From assembly GCA_030847615.1 (NCBI GenBank), contig JAUMIR010000004.1:75423001-75487000 (forward strand): 64,000 nucleotides of DNA, read 5' to 3'. The stretch comes from Gambelia wislizenii. Taxonomy: Eukaryota; Chordata; Lepidosauria; Squamata; Crotaphytidae. Under the pieces are notes generated by a model. It was not told the origin of the DNA and ran no database searches. It saw nothing but the letters and a program-made list of their open reading frames with translations. The translations under genes were made by a program, and so were the position numbers. Below are positions 11,360 to 21,800 of this stretch, in pieces; position 1 is the first letter of the stretch, and every line of letters begins with the position of its first letter.

Positions 11360-11735
11360 AAAAAACCTGCTCCCTGCCACCCCCTCCATTTGTTCTGCCC
11401 CCTGCCACCCCCTCCGTTTGCTCTGCCCCCTGCCACTCCCCTCCGTTTGTTCTGCCCCCTGCCACCCTCTCTGTTTGTTCTGCGCCCTGCCACCTCCCCT
11501 CCGTTTGTTCTGCCCCTGCCACGCCCTCCATTTGTTCTGCCCCTTGCCATCCCCCTTTCATTTCTTCTGCCTCCTGCCATCCCCTCCATTTGTTCTACCC
11601 CCTGCCATCCCCTCCATTTGTTCTACCCCCTGCCATCCCCTCCATTTGTTCTGCCTCCTGCCATCCCCCTTCCATTTTTTCTGCCCCCTGGCACCCCCTC
11701 CATTTGTTCTGCCCCCCCTCCACTCATTCTGCCCC
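11360..11735. repeat. ~28-bp minisatellite inside the Helitron
   Basis: Tandem units of about 26-30 bases with the core CCCCTGCCA followed by TCCATTTGTTCTG, roughly a dozen copies with length and base variation. It gives spurious Pro/Leu-rich ORFs on + and Gly/Arg-rich ORFs on -, none of which is a gene. Confidence 0.9.
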
Positions 11736-11837
11736 TTGGCTCCCCACCCCCTGCACTCCAGCACACAGCACATCCACCCCCAAGCTACTCCCTCTCCCTC
11801 TCTAGTGGCCATGTTTGGAATCCACATGGTCCCGCCT

Positions 11838-11911
11838 CCAGTGTGCTGATTGGCTGCCCAACAGACCTGTGATTGGTTGGTCAGGTTCCTAAGCAGCCAA
11901 TCAGCACACTG
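11838..11911. repeat. Inverted repeat inside the Helitron
   Basis: CAGTGTGCTGATTGGCTGC on the left is matched by its reverse complement GCAGCCAATCAGCACACTG on the right, with about 35 bases between. Both arms contain a CCAAT-box core (ATTGG/CCAAT). Confidence 0.8.
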
Positions 11912-11950
11912 GAAACAGCAACATACTCAAGAGAATTTCATATATATAGA

Positions 11951-12356
11951 TTAAGCAAATGTGAGATTATGCAGTTTCCTTAGAATTTTATATTATTTTT
12001 TGAAACTTTAGCTTTTTAAAATCTTTATAATAATATAAGCAACATCACACTTAAATATAAAACCATTTAAATGAACATTGTATGCAGCACCAATTTTAGA
12101 TAAAGCTAAAGACGTATATAGAACATGTCTCAATCTATATGTTTATACCTTAGCATACTTCATTCTGAATTCAATAGCTGAGGTGTTTTTTATAAAATTA
12201 CACATTTTAAAAAGAGATTTGTTTCATAAATGATATGATATCTGGTCATAAAAGGAGTTATGCAGTTTTATTAGGAAAGTACATGTAGTCCATTTCTACA
12301 TGGTCAGTAGGCACTGATAAAGGCTACTTTCCATGAATCTGATGACTGAGAGAATG
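11951..12356. other. No gene or repeat recognised
   Basis: About 400 AT-rich bases between the Helitron and a CR1 insertion. Confidence 0.45.
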
Positions 12357-13327
12357 AATGTGCCACAAGGTTCGGTCCTGGTCCCAGTGCTATTCAACAT
12401 CTTTATCAATTACTTGGATGAGGGAATTAGGGGCATACTTATCAAATTTGCAGATGACACCAAATTAGGAGGAGTAGCTAATACCCTAGAGGACAGGATC
12501 AAAATTCAGAATGACCTGGATAGACTGGAGAGCTGGGCCAAAGCTAACAAAATGAAATTCAATGCAGAGAAGTGTAAGGTACTGTACTTAGGGCGAAAAA
12601 AATGAAATGAATAGATATAGGATGTGGGGGACCTGGCTGAATGAGACTACATGCGAAAGGGATCTAGGAGTCCTAGTAAACCACAAGTTGAACAGTGTGA
12701 TGCGGCAGCTAAAAAGGCCACTGCGATTTTGGGCTGCATCAATAGAAGTATAGTGTCTAGATCAAGGGAAGTAATAGTGCCGCTCTATTCTGCCTTGGTC
12801 AGACCTCACCTAGAATACTGTGTCCAGTTCTGGGCACCACAATTCAAAAAGGATATGGACAAATTGGAGCGTGTCCAAAGAAGGGCGACTAAAATGGTGA
12901 AAGGTCTGGAAACGATGCCTTATGAGGAGAGACTTAGGGAGCTGGGTATGTTTAGCCTGGAAAAAAGACAGTTAAGAGGCGATGTGATAGCCCTGTTTAA
13001 GTATTTGAAGGGGTGTCACGTTGAGGATGGAGCAGGCTTGTTTTCTGCTGCTCCAGAGACTGGAACACGGAGCAATGGATGCAAGCTCCAGGAACAGAGA
13101 TTCCACCTCAACATTAGGAGGAACTTTTTGACAGTAAGAGCTGTTCGGCAGTGGAACGCACTCCCTCGGAGTGTGGTGGGGTCTCCTTCCTTGGAGGCCT
13201 TTAAACAGAGGCTGGATGGCCATCTGTCGGGGATGCTTTGATCGTGATTTCCTGCGTGGCAGGGGGTTGGTCTGGATGGCCCTCGTGGTCTCTTCCAACT
13301 CTGCAATCTATGATTCTATGATTCTAC
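12357..13327 (+). pseudogene. CR1 LINE 3' half (end of RT to 3' UTR)
   Basis: 5'-truncated CR1 copy. The first frame (12,333-12,605) carries [12 protein letters not shown] and the FADDTK box, the RT catalytic site with both aspartates, then KMKFNAEKCKVLYLG. After a frameshift, the post-RT domain follows at 12,651-13,241 ([24 protein letters not shown]). The element ends in ATTCTATG-type octamer repeats at 13,305-13,327, the diagnostic CR1 3' tail. The frame break makes it inactive. Further CR1 copies lie at 37,790-38,693, 51,650-51,998 (antisense) and 63,741-64,000. Confidence 0.9.
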
Positions 13328-13379
13328 AGCATATCATACTAACATTTCATTAACGTATAAAACAAGAAAGACACTCAAC

Positions 13380-13585
13380 ATGATGCTTTGATTTAACTGA
13401 GAGACCAAGGTTTGAATCCTCATTGGGCAATAGAAGTCCACTGGGTGATCTTGAGTAAGCCATACTTTCTTAGCCTAAGAGACAGGCAGTAACAACCTCC
13501 TTTGAATAAATCTTGTCAAGAAAACCCATGAAAACCCACTGATTCTAAGTGGCAGCTGACCTGAAGGTACATGACACTAACAAAA
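13380..13585 (+). mobile_element. tRNA-derived SINE with Deu-like core
   Basis: A degraded tRNA-like head with a B-box-like GGTTTGAATCC (about 13,409) is followed by a core including CTGGGTGATCTTGAGTAAG and AAGAAAACCCATG. The same core appears antisense at 36,886, 44,896, 49,590 and 56,308. Confidence 0.65.
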
Positions 13586-13594
13586 ATTGTGTCA

Positions 13595-13742
13595 CCAACA
13601 TAACTTAGCTAACACACATTGGAAACTGTTTAATGCAGTGCAGATGTGTAAATAGCTATTGCTTAAAACAATTTGTGAGCCGCTCTGATAGCCTTGTGGC
13701 TGAAGAGTGGGGTATAAATAACTAAATTAAAAAAAAAAAATA
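13595..13742 (+). mobile_element. 5'-truncated tRNA-SINE tail
   Basis: Matches the last ~140 bases of the SINE at 5,909-6,183 (TAGCTAACACACATTGGAAA through GGGGTATAAATAACTAAAT) and ends in a poly-A run. Confidence 0.8.
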
Positions 13743-14450
13743 ACAGTGTGTAGAAAGCTGGGAACAAAATGTACCATGTACACTTCAGGCATAATTTAGC
13801 ATTAAGAACTATATATGTTTTGTATCATTATTTGCAACATACTGCTTTATCCAGGGGCAACCAGTAGATAAGATGCTTCAGGGCTATTGAATCCACTTTG
13901 GGTCTGACAACTCACATACAGATTGAGGCAGCTCTGGTAGAAGGTGTCATAAAACAGAATCAAGTGGAAAATAGTTCTATGGCAGTGGATCCACCAGCCA
14001 CCCTTGTCTTTGTCAGCTTAATATTTAAATAGACATTTGGTCTGGTTTTAACTTTTCACACTGATGGAATTTTTCAGGATGGGATAATTTTAAAAGTTGG
14101 GAAGAAGCCAAGCTCATTCAATAAATAAATAAATAAATAAATAAATAAGAAATGTAAAAATAAGTATCTTCCTATTTTATTGTTTTTTTCCTACCAGCCA
14201 GATGTAATCCAGATAGCTCAAATTTTTAAAACAATTCTCAGTTTCCTTCCGTGAGTTTCATCTAGTCCAGTCCCCCTTCCTGCTGCATTTTTATACAACA
14301 TATTAAACTCTGTGCTATAGATAAGTGATACTTGATAGAACATCTAGGGCACGTATGTTTTGGGTTTTGTGTTTTTTGGTAAGCTATCTATATGACTGTA
14401 TTTTTTTGAATGCATACATTGCTTCAGTTCTTTCTTGCCTGTTTTTCAAG
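13743..14450. other. Sequence upstream of the USP49 coding exon; (AAAT)n at 14,122-14,149
   Basis: Unique AT-rich sequence with one simple AAAT repeat. It ends in the T-rich tract and CAAG acceptor (AG at 14,449-14,450) that begins the first coding exon of USP49. Confidence 0.6.
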
Positions 14451-15861
14451 GTTAAAGCAGTGGAGCTTTATGTAAGACATGGATAGATGCAAACATGTTG
14501 GGCGGCTACGACTTGCCCAGGACCATTCTATTTTGAACCCCCAGAAGTGGCACTGCATGGACTGCAACACCACAGAATCCATTTGGGCTTGCCTGAAGTG
14601 CTCTCATGTGGCCTGTGGAAGATATATTGAAGACCATGCACTTAAACACTTTGAAGAAACCAGGCACCCTTTGGCAATGGAAGTAAATGATCTCTATGTC
14701 TTTTGTTACCTTTGTGAAGACTATGTATTGAATGATAATCCCGAGGGTGACTTGAAATTACTAAGAAGTTCTCTATCTGCAATTAAAAGTCAGAAGCATG
14801 ACCCATCTGCTAGAAGTGGGAGGACGCTGCGGTCAATGGCTTTGGGGGAGGATGTTTGCAACCATCAGAGGGCCCCTCAGGGACAGCCTCAGATGCTTAC
14901 AGCCCTTTGGTATAGACGGCAATCATTGCTAGCAAAAGCACTGCGGACCTGGTTTGATAAGAGTTCTAGAGGCCAGCGAAAATTAGAACAAAAGAAACAA
15001 ATGGAAGAACTAGAGAGGAAGAAGGAAATGGCCAGGCAGCGGCGTCAAGAGATGAAACGGAGATTGTTGGAGGAACTAGCAAGCACTCCTCCAAGAAAAA
15101 GTGCCAGGCTTTTGTCACATATTCGCAGAGAAAATCTGATTCCTCGAAAGTTTAGAGACATGGAAGCAAGTTCCCCTACCTCAAGACGAGTGCAGAGTAG
15201 CAAATTCAAACAGTTCTATTCCATCCGGCGGAAGCCTCTCATGACTCCTGGTGTGACTGGACTAAAGAATCTAGGAAATACATGCTACATGAATTCTATC
15301 CTTCAAGTATTAAGTCACCTCCAGAAGTTTAGAGAATGTTTTTTGACGTTGGATCTTTGTGAAACTGAAGAACTCTTAGCTAAGACAGTGAATGGAAAGT
15401 CTAGAATGTCTGGAAAGCTGGTCAGTGGGCTTGCTCCTACTGAGTCAGGAAGGAATGATCAACTAGGTTCATATGGCAGGCAGAGCCTGCCAGCTGGCTT
15501 AAATGGCGGGTCCTCAATAAGCAAAAGTTTAGAACTAATACAGCCTAAGGAGCCAAGTTCAAAGCACATCTCTCTCTGTCATGAACTGCACACACTTTTC
15601 AGAGTCATGTGGTCTGGGAAGTGGGCTTCAGTGTCTCCTTTTGCCATGCTGCATTCTGTATGGAGTCTGATTCCAGCGTTTCGAGGTTATGACCAGCAAG
15701 ATGCTCAGGAATTTCTCTGTGAATTGTTGGACAAAGTGCAGCAGGAGCTGGAATCAGAAGGAACAAAACGCAGGATCCTCATTCCCTTTTCACAGAGGAA
15801 ACTCACCAAGCAAGTCCTGAAAGTGGTGAACACCATTTTTCATGGGCAGCTACTCAGTCAG
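14451..15861 (+). CDS. USP49: USP49 first coding exon (28-base UTR plus codons 1-461)
   Basis: The exon opens after a T-rich tract and CAAG acceptor; the ATG at 14,479 starts the conserved [11 protein letters not shown]-terminus, so the start is secure. It encodes the ZnF-UBP, the linker and the first part of the USP domain with the Cys box (TGC at 15,283-15,285) and the [11 protein letters not shown] box. The reading frame stays open into the intron until 15,981, but the exon ends at 15,861 (CAG, donor GTATGC), because the next exon continues the conserved protein there. Confidence 0.96.
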
Positions 15862-18800
15862 GTATGCATTTACACTCTATTGCTGTTCTTAAAGCTGTTG
15901 ATTTTCTGTGCAATATTTTTAACAACTCAATATTCTTGTGTGTATTTTGCAAAAAGGAAATTTGTTACAGTTCTCTTTTAAAGCAAAACTGGCATTTTCA
16001 GTATATGCTTCCAATGAGAGTGTAAGGACCAAATAACACATACGGTAGTTGCATGGCCCTTCTCCCCTCACTCCAATTGTGTGTGTGTTTTAGAGCTGGT
16101 GGGTTTTGAAGCCTGGTGCAGAAGCCATACTTCTACATGTAATGCCAGTTATGTATGAACTGGAGTTCTCTTGCAACGTGCCTCTTATTTTCATATGTTT
16201 GATGAGGCAAGTGAAATAAAATACAATTGTTATTGTTTGTAAAACAAGTGACAAGAACCAACACCACCTACAGAACAGCATTACTGAGGCTATACAATAT
16301 TAAATGCCTTTTGCACATATAAATAAACTGAAGAACTAGATTCTGCCTCTTGTATAGTGATTTTTGCAGGCAATCAAAAAACAGAGCAAAAAATGCCTTT
16401 AAAATTAAGATATTTCTATCTTTTAGTAAACCAACCTGGCAGGATTGCTTAATGGATTTGATTTGTTTAATTTAACTGTTTTAGTGTTCATTTTTTTATC
16501 TGAACAAGTAATTCAGACCTATTAAGGATGTCATTTTAACATATGCATAACCTGAATGCATAACAGCCACAGATTTCAGCAGGACTAAATCCTTATATTT
16601 AGTGCATTGTACAAAGGAAGGTAAAATCTCATAATAGAAATTCTTTTGGAAATGCATCTCTTTCAAAGCACAGTCTCCATCTTACAGATGGATACAGATT
16701 TGAGTCAGTCAGAGCACAAATATATACTGTCCTGGTTGCCACTACCTTGTAATATCTCATGAGGATATTTCTGTGCTATAGAGTGTACAAAAATGTCTTA
16801 ATAAATGTTTTCCTGCTAGGTCACCTGTATAACATGTAACTATAAATCCAATACTGTGGAACCCTTCTGGGATCTCTCCCTGGAATTTCCTGAACGCTAT
16901 CACTCCATCAACAAAGGGATTGTGCCTGTTAATCAGACGGAGTGCATGCTTACTGAAATGTTGGCCAAATTTACAGAAACAGAAGCTTTGGAAGGGAGGA
17001 TTTATGCATGTGACCAGTGCAACAGTAAGTAAGGGACTGTTCTGTGACTTGCACATTTAACTTTCCATTGTACCTCGTAAGAGATGTGCCTATATGCTTG
17101 CGTACCTAAGTAAGTGCTCTTTTCATGATTTTAAAATCTTCATTCAGCAGTTCAGAAATAAATGTTATATACTCCAGCGGGGATACTGAACATCATAGAC
17201 TGAAAGCAGAGGTGGGCTATTGTGACTTTCCAAATGTGTTTGACATCTAACTCCCACCAGCCATAGTCAACATAGCAAATAGTGGTGGGTTATGGGAGTT
17301 GCAGTAAAAAAATAGCTGGCGGGCCAGAGTTGCCCATCCTTGCTGCAAAAGATTTAACTTCATTTAGAATGGTTTGAACCTCTTTGCCTCCTTTACATAG
17401 ATTCTTCTCTGGTACTAAAAATAAATGCAACAGTTTTGCTGCATATGCCCCTCCTCCCAAACATAGAAAGAAATGTATAATTTTTCTGCCAGATTGTTGC
17501 GACAGATAAGTCCTCATAACCAGGGTGGGTTACTGACACATGAATAGCAAGACTTTTTGACAGAAACTGACTTCCCTTTAATGGAAGAAAGTGCACTTTT
17601 TGTGTTCTGAAAAACAGAAGGCACATTAGGGGAAAGCAATAATGGGTCTGTGGAAATGAATATGGTTTCTACCATTTTTAGACATGTTCAACTTGAATAC
17701 ATGTATGCTGTTGTCCATAGGTAGGCAGTTTAGAACTGTGTTTTCTTTTTAAAACTTGAGAATAAGAAAATGGTGTTACCCAATTTCTCTCATTTATTTC
17801 AATAGTTGTCATTTGAATCAAATTAATCTGCTACACATACAGATCCCTTCCACCTCTTCTCCCATATTTGGGAGAGGTGACTGTGTTGGTGTTCAGGAAT
17901 TCTACTTTGGGACAGTTGCAATTGCATATACCTTGTGTTATCCCAGTTTTGGGACTATGGCAAGATATAAATCAAAAGAATAAAATATTCCTTCCCTCCC
18001 AAAGTTGAGTTGGTTGGTTGGTTTCCAAACAGTGATAGAAACTGAAAGAGTATTTTGGAGGTGTAAATCTTCACTACCCGAGGTCCCATGCTTCCCACTG
18101 TAGCATTCAAGCATTTAGCAAAATGTATATTATCATGTATTATTTTTCTTTCGAACCTTGAAGATAAAGAATTTTATGTTTATAAATAAAAATTCACATT
18201 CAAATTGCAATAGCTACCACAATTTTTCTGCATATAAAACATTGTCCTGCACTTTATAATACAAGAGTACCATGCAAATGTATAGTTTCTTATATCCCCA
18301 TTCCTACATAGGGAGCTACATGCATTCCACACATTTAGGTCCCACAGAGCCAACTTGGAGGAACAGGGCCACAAAACATGGCAAAGACATCCCATGTTCT
18401 GTTTCTGTCCTTTCTTCACTCTATTCTCAAGGCAAAGAGACATTCTCTCTAGGCTTCCACCTTATCTTCACTGTCAGTATTGTTAATACAGGTTGAGTAT
18501 CCCTTATCTGGAAATCCAAAATGCTCCAAAATCCAAAACTTTTTGAGTTGCAACACAAGTCGTGTAGTAAATACTATATTTGCAAGGCTGGAGAGAGACG
18601 CGCAGATGGCAGTGATGGCAGCTCCAGCTCCCTGAAGGCAAAATGAAAGTGTGTGGAGAAGGAGGTGCCCATCTCACACAAGCAGTGGTTGTACTACCAA
18701 GTCCCCAGCTGCTGTTGTTACCACCTTCTCTTTCTCATCTGGCAGCATGGCACTTTGCTACTTCATTTATGGCAGCAGGATCAAAGAGCTGAAGCTGCAA

Positions 18801-21800
18801 GTCAAGGCCCCCTGCAACAGCAAGCAGCCCTTCTTCCCATTCCTGCAGCACAAGGACCCGGAGCCCGAGCATGGAAGATGAGTGCTGAGTGCTGTGCTTT
18901 GGTCTGTGCCATTTGCTGCTGCTTCCTGGCTGAGCAATGGTACTCCTTTGAGTGGACACACAAACTGGTTGAGAAACACATGTATTGGCTCAAGCAGCCC
19001 TACCAATGTGACAGGACCATAGACTTCATGCATGACCCTTCATGCCAGGAGGCCCAAAAGGAAAAATCACATGTCTTTCTCAGATCTAAACTCAATCTTC
19101 TTGAAAAACAAAGAAAGAAACATCCCCCCCCCAAAAAAAACCCTACCACACACACACCCTACTACAATCCATCCCCTTCCCCCCATTTTTCCAAAACTGG
19201 AAAAAATCCAAAGCACTTCTGGTCCCAAGCATAAAGATAAAGGATACTCAACCTGCAATTGATTAGTACTAAGAGGATCTGCTGCAGAGAGGATGCAATA
19301 ATTATTACTTTTTATTTAAAAAAACTAGACAAAAATGCTGCAATGATTAAGATTTTCGACTTTAATTTAATTTAAAATTAAGATTTTAGTGACTTCTGAG
19401 GGATTTGGGCTTTTCCCTTGCTAATTAATATTTTTTCCAAAGTCTTTTTACTATTGAGGATGTAAACTATAGTGTACACATGCAAACCATATGTATATGT
19501 GTTTTTAAGAGTTTTGAATTACTATGAAATATTAATGTAGATATTATGAATCTTTAATCTCCCTCTAAAGATTAGTGCCTAATCTTTATAGGAACTGTTG
19601 TGGTGCTCTTTTATGGTGTGTGAATAGTTTACCTTAAAATGTTTGTTTCTCAAATTATCTTTATTGCTCTTAATGTTAGGGTTTCATCAAATTTCAGTCC
19701 TACACTGATGAGATTGGATTTTATAAGATTTACTTTTGAGTAAACTTGTGTAAAATCGTGCTGTTAGTCTTTAATCTTTGCAGTATTTGCTTTTCGGCAA
19801 GGGAATAAGTCCCATTGAGCTTGGTGGGACTTGTATCTAAGTAAATGTGCTTAGGCATGCTGCAAATCCTTCAAGATAAGCAGCAGGGAAATTTATGTAA
19901 TTATCTGTAATATTTTTATCCTGCTTCTCCATCAGAAAGGCTCTTTGAGCAGTTTAAATAAATGTACTTTCTGAAATACCTTTTAAATAAAACAAAAAAA
20001 ATCTGTGCCTAGAAGCATATAACCTTGGGGCAGGGAATCAGAGGTGAGAAACCACTGGCAAAAAGAAATAAAACATATTTCAAATTTCCTGCAACAGCCT
20101 ATTATTCTGACCCTGTGTACTAACAATTGCTGATGGAGATCTAAGCAGAAGTTCCTATAGCATTCCCATCCTCACTGTTATTGTTTAGATAAGTGGTGTC
20201 CAACCTGTGGCCCTCCAGGTGTTTTGGACTCCAGCTCCCAGAAGCCTGAGCCAGCTGGTTCAATGGTCAGGAATTCTGGGAGCTGTAGTCCAAAACACCT
20301 TGAGGGCCACAGGTTGGACACCACTGGTTTAACTGCTGCAGCAGTGAAAAGAGTCAGTTTGTGCAATTTTCCCTTTTGAAGACAGAATCCTGTAACATGC
20401 CCTCTATTTTAACTTGCCCTTTCTTAAATGTTATGTAGGCAAACGACGGAAGTCTTCTCCTAAACCTCTCATACTAAGTGAAGCTAAAAAGCAGTTAATG
20501 ATCTACAGACTACCTCAGGTCCTCCGGCTGCACCTTAAACGATTCAGGTGAATTAGATGTGGTCGAAACAAGGGGACATCTTTATATTTGAAACTGTGGT
20601 GTGGATAATTACTTTGTTGCTGAACACTTATTAAGTGGCAATCTAACATACCCTTTTACTTTTGAAGAGAAGTAGAATAATGTTTTCCCTTTAATTCTGT
20701 CAGGACTCTTGCAAAGCACAAAGCCTCTATTTGTGAAAAAGAGTTGATACACATAATAGAGTGCTTGTGTGTTCATTGCTGAACAATTCCAACAAAATAT
20801 TATCCACTCTATTACTTCTTTGTAATGTGTGTATGTGTCTCTGAATGCCCATTCCTGCTTTCCCCCCCCAAGTGCTATACTTAGAAATCCTACTGATATT
20901 TTTCTGATACTGTTAATGGAGTCAAGTTATTTTAAGCTGGAATTCTCTCAAGTAGATCCTGCAGAACACTGTATACATGTGAATATAAAGACTCAAGGCA
21001 TTAAAGCCTGCTGATGTCATCCTGGGCTATGGATGTTGAAGGAATTGACTCAGCCATTTGACTAGGCGTGCTAGTGGAGTCAGTCCAATTGATGTGTATC
21101 TTTGGAAAGTAGTAACAACAGCTACAGTTTGAAGCCCCAGCACATTATGTTGGAAATAGTTCTCAGGGTGGTGTATTGTAAACTGCACATCTGCTTCTGA
21201 CATATCTGATGCTCATGTCTGTTAAACAGGTGATATTACAGTATAACCAAAATAAGTAAATGTGTGTTATACTTGAGGGATGAGGATTCTGAAGTCCAGT
21301 AACAGCTTGTTTTAAATGTCAGAACCATAAGTATTAGTAAGTACTCTGAAAATAGATTGGGATGGACTGCACAGTTGATTTGCAAAGACTCAACAATGTG
21401 ATGTTTCTTCTCTTACTAAATGTATGTAAAGGGAGAGTCCAGTTCTTGTCCTTCTCCAGAGCTAAGTTTTTACAGTTTTACTTTTTTTTTTCTATTTGTC
21501 TCCATTTCTTTGCAGATTCTGAAAAGCCTCTTACAACAAGTTGATTTGATTACATCCAGCTGTATAGACCTGTTAGCAAGAAAACCTTTTTGTAGTATTC
21601 ATGCCAATGAATAAGAGTTCCTTTTATTGGACCAACTGATTTCCCCTAAATAATATTGGTTTACCCATCTTAGGTTTCCAAGGGAAGAAGAAAGCAGAAA
21701 TATCCTTCCCAAATTGGAATGTATTTTTGTCTGTAATTGGAAAGAAAATCATTTTAACAATTTCCTAGGTTCCAGAGTAATTAGAGTTCTTTATTAAATG

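Larger units (their letters stand above)
11328..11950 (-). mobile_element. Non-autonomous Helitron carrying a minisatellite
   Basis: On the - strand the element begins TCTATATATATG (from 11,950), a typical Helitron 5' TC end, and finishes with a perfect 6-bp-stem hairpin (11,340-11,354, GGCGTA/TACGCC) 8 bases before the terminal CTAG (11,328-11,331). The host bases at the junctions are A and T, as expected for Helitron insertion between A and T without target duplication. Inside are a minisatellite (11,360-11,735) and an inverted repeat (about 11,838-11,911). No Rep/helicase coding sequence is present. Confidence 0.75.
17025..20438 (+). other. USP49 intron with three DNA-element insertions
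   Basis: A 3.4-kb phase-1 intron. It contains a hAT-like MITE (17,205-17,345), a MER2/Tigger-like element with an embedded insert (18,489-19,255) and a hAT MITE (20,191-20,326). The rest is unique AT-rich sequence. Confidence 0.85.

Noticed and set aside
11390..11872. 160-codon Pro/Leu-rich ORF and its overlapping frames
   Set aside because: It is a reading of the minisatellite inside the Helitron; all six frames are long because the unit lacks stops.
15862..15981. Extension of the USP49 first exon to the in-frame stop at 15,981
   Set aside because: The conserved protein continues at 16,820 after a GT-AG intron; the extra 39 codons are intron.
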